Source of the DNA: Virgibacillus senegalensis
Lineage (GTDB): Bacteria > Bacillota > Bacilli > Bacillales > Amphibacillaceae
Reading direction: 5' to 3'
Assembly (NCBI RefSeq): GCF_000821245.2
Contig: NZ_LN611423.1
Location: forward strand, 57,102-121,101
Length of the DNA stretch: 64,000 nt
In this document: piece by piece, positions 9,171-18,503 of the stretch
Numbering within the stretch: the first letter of the stretch is position 1
Layout of the letters: each line of letters begins with the position of its first letter
Translations under genes and position numbers: made by a program
The notes under the pieces: generated by a model
The model's database searches: none
What the model was told of the DNA's origin: nothing
Seen by the model: only the letters and a program-made list of their open reading frames with translations

Positions 9171-9204
9171 GAAGGCATGGAGAAAAAAACTCCATGCCTT
9201 CTTT
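9171..9204. terminator. Terminator between the lipoprotein remnant and rbsK
   Basis: GAAGGCATGGAG, loop A7, CTCCATGCCTTC: a perfect 12-bp stem followed by TTTG. It lies between convergent genes. Confidence 0.85.
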
Positions 9205-9241
9205 GTTGGCCGGTAGAGCCTTGCAGACTTTTCATCCGGCA

Positions 9242-10153
9242 TTAGCTATTCATCCATTCCATTACTTCCTCAAATGACGGCATGCCTGCCTGAGCCCCGA
9301 ATTTTGTAACAGACAACGAAGCGGCAGCCACTGCGAAGTTAATGGAGCGGGGCAGTTCCCATCCTTCTGCTAAGCCGTAGGCGAGTGCTCCATTAAAACA
9401 ATCGCCGGCTCCCGTCGTATCCCTTACGTTTTTCACTACTGGTGCGGGAACGATTTTTAATACGCCATTTTCCGAATATGCCGCCCCTCTGCTTCCCAAT
9501 GTGACAATCAAATGCCCTCCATAGTCCGCTTCCCATTGTTTTATGGTACTGCCCAGCTGCTCATCCGTCGTTATCCTTCTGCCTGTCAGCGTCTCGAGTT
9601 CCGTTTGATTTGGGGTAATAAAATCCGCCAACTGCAGCATGTCTGCAGGAAGCTTTATAGCCGGGGCAGGATTCAAGATGGTGGGCACTCCATGTTGTTT
9701 TGCCAGCTTTAACGCTTCATGTACTGCATCAATCGGGATTTCCAACTGCATTAATAAGATGTCAGCAGTAACTATTTCTTCGGAGAAGCCAGCAATCGTT
9801 TCAGGCGTCCATTTCTGATTCGCACCCGGGATAACGACGATACTATTGTCATCAGGCACAAGTGTAATATTGGCAATGCCAGTCGCTGTTTCTTCTGTAA
9901 ATATGGTTTCCGTAGACAGACCTTGTTGGGAAAGACTCTCACGCACATCCTTCCCGAAAGGATCGTTTCCAACTTTTCCATACAGTTGGATGTCTCCGCC
10001 CAATTTATAGACAGCTACTGCCTGGTTGGCACCTTTACCTCCTGGTAAGTACTGTACCGTTTTTCCGTGGATGGTTTCTCCTTTTTTCGGCATTCGATCC
10101 ACGGATACGATAATATCCATGTTAAGACTGCCGATGACTGCGATTTTTCCCAT
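9242..10153 (-). CDS. rbsK: Ribokinase
   Basis: A 303-residue PfkB-family sugar kinase that phosphorylates D-ribose at O5 using ATP. The N-terminal signature GGKGANQAVA (residues 38-47) and the C-terminal DTTGAGDCFNGALA with the catalytic Asp are intact, as is the substrate pattern GSLNMDIIVSVDRMPKKGET. I placed the start at the ATG at 10153; the reading frame continues upstream but has no family similarity there. It follows the ABC permease gene by 29 nt on the same strand, so it is probably the last gene of that transcript. No rbsR, rbsD or ribose transporter is nearby, which is unusual. Confidence 0.9.
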   Translation of the reverse strand: MGKIAVIGSLNMDIIVSVDRMPKKGETIHGKTVQYLPGGKGANQAVAVYKLGGDIQLYGKVGNDPFGKDVRESLSQQGLSTETIFTEETATGIANITLVPDDNSIVVIPGANQKWTPETIAGFSEEIVTADILLMQLEIPIDAVHEALKLAKQHGVPTILNPAPAIKLPADMLQLADFITPNQTELETLTGRRITTDEQLGSTIKQWEADYGGHLIVTLGSRGAAYSENGVLKIVPAPVVKNVRDTTGAGDCFNGALAYGLAEGWELPRSINFAVAAASLSVTKFGAQAGMPSFEEVMEWMNS

Positions 10154-10182
10154 GCGCCCTTCTCCCTTCTCTGCTTCTTTTT

Positions 10183-10872
10183 TTATTTTACAAAACGGCT
10201 GTACCGTTTTTCCAATTTTTCCTGCAGAAAAGAGATGACAGAGCATAACGGCCAGTAGATTAGGGCAACCAGGACATACATGGTCATGGTGTCGAACGTC
10301 CTGCCACCAGCGATTTGTGCCTTTTGAAATAACTCTGGTACCGTAATGACTGCAGCAAGCGAGGTTGCTTTAACAAGGTCGAGAAAAATATTCGTCAGCG
10401 GAGGAATCGCTATCCGGAATGCCTGGGGCAGAACAATCCTTCTCAGCGTCTGCCAATAGCTGAATCCGAGCGCGTGGGCAGATTCCCATTGGCCGCGCGG
10501 TACACTATTCAGTGCAGAACGATTCACTTCCGCAATATAAGCAGCGCTGTTCAAACCAAATCCGAGCACGGCAGCGGTATAAGCTGTGAGTTCGATGCCT
10601 GCCACCGGTAAGCCAAAATATAAAATAAACAAAAACACTAAAATCGGTGTACCTCTCATAAACGAAATATACACACGCGCTGGCCATCGAAGCAGTTTCT
10701 TTTCCGAGCTGCGCGCCAAGGCAAGCAACATACCAAGCACCATTCCAAGTGCCATTCCGGCAAATGACACTGCAATGGTCATCGGTACGCCGCCCAACAC
10801 AAATGGCAGATTCTCTAATGCCAGCTCGACATCAAACAAGCCTCCGAAGGAAAATCCGTTTACATCGATCAT
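10183..10872 (-). CDS. Amino-acid ABC transporter permease (TcyB/YckJ-like)
   Basis: A 229-residue polar amino-acid (HisM/GlnP family) permease with about five membrane spans and the EAA loop (SAHALGFSYWQTLRRIVLPQ) that docks the ATPase. It is closely similar to B. subtilis TcyB (YckJ), the cystine permease, for example SFMRGTPILVFLFILYFGLP, FGLNSAAYIAEVNRSA and AAVITVPEL. It lies 6 nt downstream of the binding-protein gene. The ATPase gene normally next in this operon type is absent; rbsK follows instead, so the pair must borrow an ATPase encoded elsewhere or be incomplete. Confidence 0.87.
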   Translation of the reverse strand: MIDVNGFSFGGLFDVELALENLPFVLGGVPMTIAVSFAGMALGMVLGMLLALARSSEKKLLRWPARVYISFMRGTPILVFLFILYFGLPVAGIELTAYTAAVLGFGLNSAAYIAEVNRSALNSVPRGQWESAHALGFSYWQTLRRIVLPQAFRIAIPPLTNIFLDLVKATSLAAVITVPELFQKAQIAGGRTFDTMTMYVLVALIYWPLCSVISFLQEKLEKRYSRFVK

Positions 10873-10878
10873 GGCCCC

Positions 10879-11751
10879 TTACAAGTCCAATCCTTCAATT
10901 TCCTGGATTTCGTCTTCCGGTTTCTGTGAAGCATCTTCCTTATAAAATTTTTCAGCCAACTCGGTCAACGTACCGTCTTCCCGCATTTCGGCAAGGGTTG
11001 CATTTACTTTTTCGGTCAGCACATCCGCACCTTTTGGCAATACCACTGCCTGTTCGGTCGGATGGAACTTCAAGTCAGGATGCAGGTGAATATCGAAATC
11101 GGGAAAAGCAGCCACCCCGAATTTGGATAAAAAGTAGTCATTGACGATAACGTCGGTTCGTCCGTTATCGACGTCCCGCAAGTAAGCTTCATTTGGAGCG
11201 TTTCCATATGTTTTGATCTCAGCACCGTAATGCTCGGCGATTTGACTGTAAATAGTCGTGGCACCACCGCCCGCTATTTTGCCTTCAAGGTCCTCCAGTG
11301 TTTCAATACCGGAGTTATCCCCTTTCCGGACAACCATTGTCGAGTAAGAATATTTGTACGGTTCACTAAAATTGAATTTTTCTTTTCGTTTGTCCGTCGC
11401 TTCGATATCGTTGACAGCAACATCGATACGGCCGCTGTTGACCGCCGGAAGCATACTGTCGATTCCCATGATTTCGAAAGACACATCTAGACCCAGTCTA
11501 TCAGCAATCTCCCGCATCACTTCGACATCATAACCGGTCAATTGATCCGGATTTTCTTCTTCCCCTTCATAGTAAGAGGCAGCAACCAGAGTTCCGGAAG
11601 TTCCCGCAACAATTTCCCCGCTTTCTTCGATTTCCGCCCATTTATCCCCACTTGTTGTTTCTTCTGATGTTTGTGATTGATCCGATTCATCTCCACAGGC
11701 TGTTAAAAGTACCGCCAAGGTGACAACGGACCAAATCCATATCTTCTTCAT
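10879..11751 (-). CDS. Amino-acid ABC transporter substrate-binding lipoprotein
   Basis: A 290-residue solute-binding protein of family 3 with a lipoprotein signal (lipobox LTAC, Cys about 19), anchored outside the membrane. The core is typical: GEIVAGTSGTL, LTGYDVEVMREIADRLGL, GRIDVAVNDIEATDKRKEKFNFSEPY. The partner permease resembles the cystine permease TcyB, suggesting cystine or a related amino acid, but the ligand is inferred. First gene of the minus-strand unit with the permease and rbsK. Confidence 0.87.
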   Translation of the reverse strand: MKKIWIWSVVTLAVLLTACGDESDQSQTSEETTSGDKWAEIEESGEIVAGTSGTLVAASYYEGEEENPDQLTGYDVEVMREIADRLGLDVSFEIMGIDSMLPAVNSGRIDVAVNDIEATDKRKEKFNFSEPYKYSYSTMVVRKGDNSGIETLEDLEGKIAGGGATTIYSQIAEHYGAEIKTYGNAPNEAYLRDVDNGRTDVIVNDYFLSKFGVAAFPDFDIHLHPDLKFHPTEQAVVLPKGADVLTEKVNATLAEMREDGTLTELAEKFYKEDASQKPEDEIQEIEGLDL

Positions 11752-11916
11752 TTCATCCCGCCTTTTCTTTTTGTTATATGTAAAACTCTAATAAAAAGAT
11801 AACAGTATAACCGCTTTAATTCAACATATTCTTATTCTGTATTTAACCAATTTCATAACTGTTATATTTTAACTGAAGATTTAGCGCAAGGTGCATGCGA
11901 GCATTTCCCTCCTACA

Positions 11917-11945
11917 AAAAAAGCTATCCCTTAACAGGATAGCCA
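11917..11945 (-). terminator. Terminator of the yfkJIH operon
   Basis: On the minus strand: GGCTATCC, loop, GGATAGC, then TTTTTTT. It sits 10 nt beyond the yfkH stop. Confidence 0.8.
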
Positions 11946-11954
11946 TTTCTGTAT

Positions 11955-12785
11955 TTATGAATGACGTTTTTCCACTCGATATTTTTCAAATAAAGCATTT
12001 ATTTCGCCACCGGCAATGATGATCATACCGGAAAGATAGAACCATATCATCATTACGATGACAGTCCCCAAACTGCCATACACAGCAGAATAACTACCAA
12101 TGGTATCGACGTAATAGGAAAAGGCAAGCGAAACCAGCTGCCAGCCAAGGGTGGCGATTGCCGCCCCGACGGCAGCATCCTTAAAAAACACTTTCCGGTT
12201 CGGCGCCATTTTGTACAATGCAAGCAGTACGATGAAAAATACGATAAAGGAAATAACCCAGCGCAAGGCATTCCACATTTGCAAAAAGCCTGCAGACAAA
12301 CCGAAAAAAGAAAACAAATAAACACCAATTGCTTTCCCGAAAATCGGCAGCAGAAAGGCAATCGCAATCACCGTTACCATGGCAATTGTCAAGACGACGG
12401 CAATCAGCCGTGATACGATAAAGGATCGGTTTTCCTCGACATTGTAAGCAGCGTTTAAAGAACGAATAATGCCGTTGATGCCATTGGATGCCGTCCACAA
12501 TGTAGCCAGGATCGCCACCGACAATAAACTGCCATTGCGGCTTTCTGCAATACCGCTCAGATTCTCGTTGATCAGGTTGAATGTTTCTTCCGGCGCATAC
12601 AGAGATACAAACCGCATGATATCAAGCTGGGTCAGCGGGAGATAACCAATCAGCGTAATCAAAAACAACAAGAAAGGAAAAAAGGACAACAGAAAAAAGA
12701 AGGCAAGCTGCGCTGCCATGCCAGCCACATCATCGTCCATTATCCGTTTAATAAGCTGCGTGACAAACTGGATCAACTTGCGCAA
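11955..12785 (-). CDS. yfkH: YihY/BrkB-family membrane protein (YfkH)
   Basis: A 276-residue membrane protein with six predicted helices, of the YihY/UPF0761 (BrkB-like) family. Conserved stretches include AAQLAFFFLLSFFPFLLFLI near the N-terminus and YGSLGTVIVMMIWFYLSGMIIIAGGEINA near the end. Despite the historic name ribonuclease BN, this family has no shown nuclease activity, and its role is unknown. Gene order yfkJ-yfkI-yfkH matches B. subtilis, which supports the name. It starts 32 nt after yfkI. Confidence 0.87.
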   Translation of the reverse strand: MRKLIQFVTQLIKRIMDDDVAGMAAQLAFFFLLSFFPFLLFLITLIGYLPLTQLDIMRFVSLYAPEETFNLINENLSGIAESRNGSLLSVAILATLWTASNGINGIIRSLNAAYNVEENRSFIVSRLIAVVLTIAMVTVIAIAFLLPIFGKAIGVYLFSFFGLSAGFLQMWNALRWVISFIVFFIVLLALYKMAPNRKVFFKDAAVGAAIATLGWQLVSLAFSYYVDTIGSYSAVYGSLGTVIVMMIWFYLSGMIIIAGGEINALFEKYRVEKRHS

Positions 12786-12817
12786 TGCCTTTGTTCTCCT
12801 TTTCCAATGGGCTATGG

Positions 12818-13108
12818 CTATTTATTGTCGTCATCTAGCTTGCTGACATTTTCCAATGTTGATTGTACCTGGTCCATTATTTCCAGGGCACTTTCGGCTC
12901 CGCTTGATAACGCACCGGCCGCCTTTTCATAACATTCGCGAATATTACGGACAGCGTCAGACGGATTCCGCAAATAATAACCCGCACTGCTGCCGGTCTT
13001 TTTCAAGTTCCTTACTAGCTGTGTTCTTGTCGGCCGGTCATACAGGGAAAGCAATCCTCCGACAGCCGCCCCGATGATTATTCCTTTTGTTAATTTTGAA
13101 TCACTCAT
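12818..13108 (-). CDS. yfkI: YtxH-like small protein (YfkI position)
   Basis: A 96-residue protein beginning with a glycine-rich hydrophobic segment (KGIIIGAAVGGLLSLYD) as in YtxH-type proteins, then an amphipathic helical region ending in acidic residues. Function is unknown. It occupies the yfkI position between yfkJ and yfkH and overlaps the end of yfkJ by 8 nt, so translation is probably coupled. The symbol rests mainly on synteny. Confidence 0.7.
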   Translation of the reverse strand: MSDSKLTKGIIIGAAVGGLLSLYDRPTRTQLVRNLKKTGSSAGYYLRNPSDAVRNIRECYEKAAGALSSGAESALEIMDQVQSTLENVSKLDDDNK

Positions 13109-13595
13109 TCAATCCACTCCTTGTCTTTAAATGATGGTCCAGTTTAATATGGTCCAGCAGCTGGTTGCAGCCTTGATAAATCAACTCATATACATAATCG
13201 AAATTACCGGTGAAATAGGGGTCTGGTATATTTACCTCGTCCGCATCCTTCACATAATCCATCAGCCTGGCCACCTTGAGCCCCTGTGGTGTTTCTCTGA
13301 TCAGATCAAGATCATGGATGTTATTTTCATCCATCGCAATGATGTACTGATAATCATCCCAATCAGCAGGTCGCACTTGTCTGGCGGTGATGCCCTGATA
13401 AGATATGGAACGCTCGTCCAGAATCGCTCGGGTTCCTTCGTGCGGAAGATTTCCAGTATGCCAGTCACCGATTCCCGCCGAATCAGCGGCGATTTCTGTT
13501 TCCAGTCCTTCCTTACGAACCAACTCGCGAAAAATCGCTTCGGCCATCGGCGATCGGCAAATATTCCCCAGGCATACAAACAAGACGTTAATCAC
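13101..13595 (-). CDS. yfkJ: Low-molecular-weight protein-tyrosine phosphatase (YfkJ)
   Basis: A 164-residue class II PTPase. The P-loop C8-L-G-N-I-C-R14-S and the general-acid loop (IPDPYFTG) are both intact, so it should dephosphorylate phosphotyrosine (and possibly phosphoarginine) proteins in the cytoplasm. The N-terminus is almost identical to B. subtilis YfkJ (VLFVCLGNICRSPMAEAIFR), which contributes to ethanol and stress resistance there. First gene of a three-gene unit with yfkI and yfkH. Confidence 0.9.
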   Translation of the reverse strand: MINVLFVCLGNICRSPMAEAIFRELVRKEGLETEIAADSAGIGDWHTGNLPHEGTRAILDERSISYQGITARQVRPADWDDYQYIIAMDENNIHDLDLIRETPQGLKVARLMDYVKDADEVNIPDPYFTGNFDYVYELIYQGCNQLLDHIKLDHHLKTRSGLNE

Positions 13596-13628
13596 TAGGT
13601 GTTTTCACCCGCTTTCCAAAAAGTCTGG

Positions 13629-13807
13629 TTACTCTATAATAAATGTAACGTTTTTATCCCCGATTTTCACGGAAAATACTTCGGGAACTTTTACCTCGGT
13701 CAAGGCGTCTCCTATGTTTTCTATTTTTCCGGTTAGTTTTCCTTCTCTATCGCTATTTATGTCCAAACCTTCAGTTTAGAAAGACTGGTAATTTTTATCC
13801 TTGACAT
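13629..13807 (-). pseudogene. Possible frameshifted short ORF upstream of yfkJ
   Basis: From an ATG at 13807 the frame encodes MSRIKITSLSK and soon stops. A neighbouring frame continues as a plausible beta-rich segment (GLDINSDREGKLTGKIENI, ending NVTFIIE) to TAA at 13629. One missing A in the AAA run near 13764 would join them into about 58 residues. No family is recognised. It could be chance. Confidence 0.25.
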
Positions 13808-13867
13808 TTTACCTAAATTTTCGGAAAATTTCATTAGTACGTACTTTATTTATAAAGGGGGAAAAAT

Positions 13868-15247
13868 ATGGGGGAAGAAAGTAAATTATTAGACATGATC
13901 AATACGATCAGCGGATATGTATGGGGGCCGCCGCTGCTTATTCTATTGGTCGGAACAGGTATTTATCTAACACTGAGGCTCGGCTTTTTGCAAATCAGGT
14001 CGTTGCCTTATGCATTAAAGCTGGCGTTCAGTCCATCGAAACAGGATAAAAAATCAACAGGGGACATCAGCCACTACCAGGCATTGACCACTGCTATGGC
14101 TGCCACCATTGGAACCGGTAACATCGCTGGTGTGGCCACCGCTGTGGTATTAGGCGGTCCAGGTGCCGTGTTTTGGATGTGGATCACAGCTGTATTCGGC
14201 ATGGCAACAAAGTACGCAGAAGCGATTCTGGCCGTGAAATACCGGGTTACCAACAGCAATGGAGAGATGGCCGGGGGACCTATGTACTATTTGGAAAAAG
14301 GTTTGAAAGCGAAATGGCTTGGTGTTTTATTCGCTCTCTTCGGTGCTGTAGCAGCATTCGGAATCGGCAACATGGTGCAAGCGAACTCAGTAGCCGATGT
14401 ACTGGAAACCTCTTTCAGCATTCCTACCTGGATTACCGGAGTCATTTTAACCGTATTGGTATTCCTTGTTATCATTGGCGGGATTAAGAGTATCGGAAAA
14501 GTCACTTCTTTCTTCGTTCCGATCATGGCTGCCTTTTATGTTCTTGGCGGATTGGCTATTATTATCATGAATATCGACCTGGTACCTTCTGCTTTGGGAA
14601 CCATTTTCTCTGATGCCTTTACCGGAAGCGCTCTGGGCGGCGGTCTTCTCGGAACCGTCATCCGTTACGGGGTAGCGCGTGGTGTGTTTTCCAATGAAGC
14701 GGGCTTGGGCTCCGCACCGATTGCGGCGGCTGCAGCACGTACCGACTATCCTGGCAGACAGGCACTCGTTTCGATGACCCAGGTATTCATCGATACGATA
14801 CTGGTTTGTTCCATCACCGGCCTGACCATTGTCATGGCTGGGCAATATACCGGCGGATTGGACGGGGCAGATTTGACCTCTGAATCTTTCGGCGTATTTC
14901 TCGGCAGCACAGGCACTTATATTGTGGCTATCGGTATTATCTTTTTCGCGTTTTCAACCCTTGTCGGCTGGTCTTATTATGGAGAAAAATGTATCGGTTA
15001 CCTGATTAATGATAAGGCTATTCCGATTTACCGGATTGTTTTTGTACTAGCGGTATTCGTTGGTTCTGTTGCAGCCCTAGACATCGTCTGGGGAATCGCG
15101 GACATCATGAACGGATTGATGGCCTTCCCGAACTTGATTGGACTTCTGGGGCTATCCGGTGTGGTAGCGGCCGAAACAAAACGTTTCCTGAAGGTCGCCA
15201 AAGAAGAAAAAAACCAGCTGGATCAACAAAATACGTATGGTGCATAA
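13868..15247 (+). CDS. Alanine/glycine:cation symporter (AGCS family)
   Basis: A 459-residue sodium- or proton-coupled amino-acid carrier with about 11 membrane helices. Family signatures are present: TAMAATIGTGNIAGVATAV, GPGAVFWMWITAVFGMATKYAE, the loop NSNGEMAGGPMYYLEKGL and EAGLGSAPIAAAAA. It resembles AlsT/YrbD/GlnT of Bacillus; the substrate (alanine, glycine or glutamine) is not resolved. The ribosome site AAAGGGGGAAAAAT precedes the ATG. TTGACA at 13801 is a candidate -35. A clear terminator follows. Confidence 0.9.
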   Translation: MGEESKLLDMINTISGYVWGPPLLILLVGTGIYLTLRLGFLQIRSLPYALKLAFSPSKQDKKSTGDISHYQALTTAMAATIGTGNIAGVATAVVLGGPGAVFWMWITAVFGMATKYAEAILAVKYRVTNSNGEMAGGPMYYLEKGLKAKWLGVLFALFGAVAAFGIGNMVQANSVADVLETSFSIPTWITGVILTVLVFLVIIGGIKSIGKVTSFFVPIMAAFYVLGGLAIIIMNIDLVPSALGTIFSDAFTGSALGGGLLGTVIRYGVARGVFSNEAGLGSAPIAAAAARTDYPGRQALVSMTQVFIDTILVCSITGLTIVMAGQYTGGLDGADLTSESFGVFLGSTGTYIVAIGIIFFAFSTLVGWSYYGEKCIGYLINDKAIPIYRIVFVLAVFVGSVAALDIVWGIADIMNGLMAFPNLIGLLGLSGVVAAETKRFLKVAKEEKNQLDQQNTYGA

Positions 15248-15249
15248 AT

Positions 15250-15277
15250 AAAATCCCGCCTTATGGCGGGATTTTTA
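15250..15277 (+). terminator. Terminator of the AGCS symporter gene
   Basis: AAATCCCGCC, loop TTAT, GGCGGGATTTTT. It may also serve the convergent GGDEF/EAL gene. Confidence 0.9.
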
Positions 15278-15297
15278 CTTAGAAAAGCTATTATATA

Positions 15298-17466
15298 TCA
15301 AACCTCTTCAGCCACCAGCATGTTTTCGAATTCTTCAGCTGGTACTGGCCTGCTGTAATAATAACCTTGGTAGTAATCACATTTTTGATGTTTCAAAAAT
15401 TCGAGGGCAGCACGCTCTTCCACCCCTTCAGCGACTACTTTGACTCCAAAGGTATGAGCAAGCTGGATCATGGCTTTGACGATTTCGGCATTGCTCGGTT
15501 CATGAAATGCATCTCGGATAAACGATTGGTCGATTTTCAAATGATTGATCGGAAATTTACGCAAATAACCAAATGATGAATAGCCTGTTCCAAAATCATC
15601 AATCGATAGCGTAATTCCCATTTCCCGTAATTCATTCATGGTTTCGATGCATTCTTCTGTGTTTTGCATGACGCTATTCTCTGTAATTTCCAATTCCAGA
15701 CATTCTGGCGGTACGCCGGTTTCCTGAAGAATGTGCCGGACTTTGGCTGTAAAATCCTTACGCTGGATCTCTAAAGCGGAAACGTTGATAGCGACCCTCT
15801 GGATCTTAAAGCCAGCCTCTTTCCAACGTCTCTGCTGCCGGCAAGCTTCTTTGATAACCCATTCACCCAGCTGGATGATCAACCCTGTTTCTTCGGCAAG
15901 CGCGATGAATTGCTGTGGCGAAATGAAGCCGCGTTCCGGATGGAACCACCTGGTCAACGCCTCCATTCCGATAATCTCCCCGCTGTTCACATCAATTTTC
16001 GGCTGGTAATAAAGCGTCAGGTCTTCTTTGGTCAATGCCCGCCGCAATTCACCTTCTAACAAAATGAGATCGTTGTACGTTTGATTCATTTCTTTCGAAT
16101 ATACTAGCTTGTCATTACGGCCGTTGACTTTACAGTAATGCATTGCGATACCTGCATGGTTGATCAGCTGTTCAGGGGTTTTTCCATGGCTCCCGAACCT
16201 GCTGATGCCGATAGAACAAGTAATAAAGAACTCTTTACCAGTAATCATCAGCGGCTTGTTAATCTGTTTAAGAATGGCGCTGCCGATCCGTTCCATCGCT
16301 TCTTCCGTACAGTCTTTTTGCAGGATAAAAATAAATTCATCCCCGCCATAACGATAAAGGTTACCCTGTCCCCAGGTTATATCCTGAATTCTCTCGGCAA
16401 TCGTCGAGATTACCTGGTCCCCAGCGAACTGTCCCATCGCATCGTTTATGTATTTGAGCCTGTCCAAGTCGCAATAAAAAACCACAAATGGTCCATTGTC
16501 TTCGGCAATCCAAGCATCCAAATCTTCTGCCAATTTCGTGCGGTTCGGGAGACCGGTCAACTGGTCATGGTATGCCAAATGACGTACTTGCTGCTCCGCC
16601 TCTTCAAGGGAGGTAATATCGACAGCTGAACCGACCACTTCCACTACCTTGCCATTTTCCCAAATAGGTGCCAGTGTAAAAAATAAGTATAATGCGTTGA
16701 ATTCCATTTTAAAATGAATTTCTTCACCCTGAAAGGCCGCCCGATATTTTTCTTTGAATTGTTCCGCCTGCTCAGGCTGGAGAAACTCTTCCAAAACCAT
16801 CCCATCTCCCAGCTCGGTAGGCAAATCCAGCGTTTTCGCAAGCCGGCCCTTGATCATTGTATAAAAGAACCTGTCATCTCGCTTCTCGACTTTATAAATC
16901 ATATTGATCAAAGCATCGAATGTTCTTTCGAACTCATCCTCCATCGTTTTGATCAATTGCTGCTCCATTTCTTTTTCCCTGGTGATGTCTTTTCGGAAAG
17001 CGATGAATGAGGCGGGAGCACCCTCCTGTTCCTGCAAAGGGATGATGGTTGTCTGCATCCAAATAATACTGCCATTTTTATGACGATTTTTCACGTTGCC
17101 GCGCCATACTTTACCTTCCAGGATGGTCAGCCATAAATCCCGAAAAAAGGATTCTGGATGGTACCCGGAATTAATGACTTGATGCGTTTCACCGAGAATT
17201 TCCTCGGCAGAATAACCTGTCATCTGACAAAAGTTGCTATCAACATATGTAATCTTGCCTCGGTTGTCCGTGATGGTAATCGTAGTGTCCGATTGTTCCA
17301 TGGCATACTTGAATTGACGAAAACCCTCGAAAAGGGTCTTAACCATGTTTTTCAACTCAATCATTAATTGGACCGATTCATCTTGGTTATCCGTATCATC
17401 CAACCGACTTAATAAATTCTCGAGTTTATCCAGATCACAAGTAAGATCTAAGTTTAGTAGTGTCAT
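15298..17466 (-). CDS. PAS-GGDEF-EAL cyclic-di-GMP turnover protein
   Basis: A 722-residue cytoplasmic protein without membrane helices. It has a short N-terminal helical region, a PAS domain (about 60-175, with NKGKIT-type start and HKNGSIIW), a second PAS-like segment, a GGDEF domain with intact YGGDEF, and a C-terminal EAL domain. EAL residues are complete: EALTRW, the metal Asn in INVSALE, LEITE, DDFGTGYSS, LKIDQSF, AEGVE and QGYYYSRP. Both diguanylate cyclase and phosphodiesterase activity are possible; the intact EAL argues for hydrolysis. The ATG at 17466 has AAGGTGA upstream. Monocistronic; it could adjust biofilm/motility balance. Confidence 0.9.
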   Translation of the reverse strand: MTLLNLDLTCDLDKLENLLSRLDDTDNQDESVQLMIELKNMVKTLFEGFRQFKYAMEQSDTTITITDNRGKITYVDSNFCQMTGYSAEEILGETHQVINSGYHPESFFRDLWLTILEGKVWRGNVKNRHKNGSIIWMQTTIIPLQEQEGAPASFIAFRKDITREKEMEQQLIKTMEDEFERTFDALINMIYKVEKRDDRFFYTMIKGRLAKTLDLPTELGDGMVLEEFLQPEQAEQFKEKYRAAFQGEEIHFKMEFNALYLFFTLAPIWENGKVVEVVGSAVDITSLEEAEQQVRHLAYHDQLTGLPNRTKLAEDLDAWIAEDNGPFVVFYCDLDRLKYINDAMGQFAGDQVISTIAERIQDITWGQGNLYRYGGDEFIFILQKDCTEEAMERIGSAILKQINKPLMITGKEFFITCSIGISRFGSHGKTPEQLINHAGIAMHYCKVNGRNDKLVYSKEMNQTYNDLILLEGELRRALTKEDLTLYYQPKIDVNSGEIIGMEALTRWFHPERGFISPQQFIALAEETGLIIQLGEWVIKEACRQQRRWKEAGFKIQRVAINVSALEIQRKDFTAKVRHILQETGVPPECLELEITENSVMQNTEECIETMNELREMGITLSIDDFGTGYSSFGYLRKFPINHLKIDQSFIRDAFHEPSNAEIVKAMIQLAHTFGVKVVAEGVEERAALEFLKHQKCDYYQGYYYSRPVPAEEFENMLVAEEV

Positions 17467-17611
17467 TTTAGTCACCTTTAGAATTAATGTAAATGTATGG
17501 CTATCGTCTCTTAAGTATAAAGGAAATGAAAGCGATTGTATATCACGAATCAAGAGAAAACAAGAACAAAATCGAACCCAATAGAAAAACGTCGGACCAA
17601 GGATGTAAACC

Positions 17612-17790
17612 GGGGTCAGTCCCCCGCCACACTACCAATCTACCACTGCGTCGTGCTGGGGGACTATGCTGCGGGACTGTCCCCCACCTCGGTAGTGCTC
17701 GATCGCGGTAAAAGGGGGATGTGCCAGGCAAGCTGTTTATCTACCGCTGCATCACAAGGTAAGGTTATGAATTACAGACATCGCCCAATC
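17612..17790. repeat. GGGGACTG-type palindromic repeat cluster 1
   Basis: The intergenic stretch between the GGDEF/EAL and SRAP genes contains GGGGTCAGTCCCCC (17612-17625) and GGGACTGTCCCCC (17673-17685), with inverted pieces CTACCACTGCG and CTACCGCTGC. It reads open in several frames because of composition but shows no gene. It is one of five clusters of this family in the window. Confidence 0.7.
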
Positions 17791-17823
17791 TAAAAAAGCC
17801 ATCAGCTTTTAGGCTAATGGCTT
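17791..17823 (-). terminator. Terminator of the SRAP gene
   Basis: Minus strand: AGCCATTAGC, loop, GCTGATGGCTTTTTT. It overlaps the stop region of the SRAP gene. Confidence 0.75.
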
Positions 17824-18477
17824 GATACAGGATTCTCCTTCATTTTTCGGCGAATTGACAAAGGTACTAACATCATATGCTTTCAATGGTTCCGTTGGCA
17901 GCTTTTCAATGAACCTGGCCACTTCCTCGGGATGCCGTTTTACCGGGGCGATCCATTCTTCTTCTGCGTCCTTAGGAAGAATGACTGGCATGCGGTCATG
18001 AATGTCCTCCATAAAACTGTCTGCTTTTCTGGTCAGAATCGTACACGTAAATAACGGCTCCTCGCCATCCACTTCCCATTTGTCCCACAAGCCGGCAAAG
18101 GCAAATAATGCACGTTGTGCGGAGGAAATCCGTTTCGGCTGCTTCCCGCCGTCTGTTTTTTTCCATTCGTAAAAACTATCCGCCACAATCAGGCAGCGTT
18201 TCCTCGACAGTAAATTTTTAAAGCTTGGTTTCTCATGCGCTGTTTCACTCCGGGCATTGATCATTTTATAACCGATCTTTGGATCTTTCGCCCAAGAGGG
18301 AACCAATCCCCAACGTAAAAATCCGGCCTTGCGATCTTCCCCGTTATGAACAATCGACAATATTTGCTGTCCCGGGGCAATGTTAAACCGGCTCTGATAA
18401 CCTTCCAACTGCTGATCCAGATCAAATTCCTTCAAGATCTGCAACTCACTAGCTTGTAAAGTAAACCGCCCACACAT
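17809..18477 (-). CDS. SOS response-associated peptidase (SRAP/HMCES family)
   Basis: A 222-residue SRAP protein. Members (YedK, HMCES, B. subtilis YoqW/YoaM) form a stable thiazolidine link with abasic sites in single-stranded DNA through the N-terminal cysteine, protecting replication forks. The initiating Met is followed directly by the catalytic Cys2 (MCGRFT). Other key motifs are present: NARSET, SFYEWKK (catalytic Glu) and HDRMPVIL (catalytic His). GGAGGGGTAGG precedes the ATG. It lies between two GGGGACTG repeat clusters. Confidence 0.9.
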   Translation of the reverse strand: MCGRFTLQASELQILKEFDLDQQLEGYQSRFNIAPGQQILSIVHNGEDRKAGFLRWGLVPSWAKDPKIGYKMINARSETAHEKPSFKNLLSRKRCLIVADSFYEWKKTDGGKQPKRISSAQRALFAFAGLWDKWEVDGEEPLFTCTILTRKADSFMEDIHDRMPVILPKDAEEEWIAPVKRHPEEVARFIEKLPTEPLKAYDVSTFVNSPKNEGESCIKPLA

Positions 18478-18503
18478 CCTACCCCTCCTGTTCCTTTTCT
18501 TCT

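Noticed and set aside
17536..17793. Open reading frames across repeat cluster 1 on both strands
   Set aside because: They follow the repeat sequence, have no ribosome site or family similarity, and similar false frames occur at other clusters.
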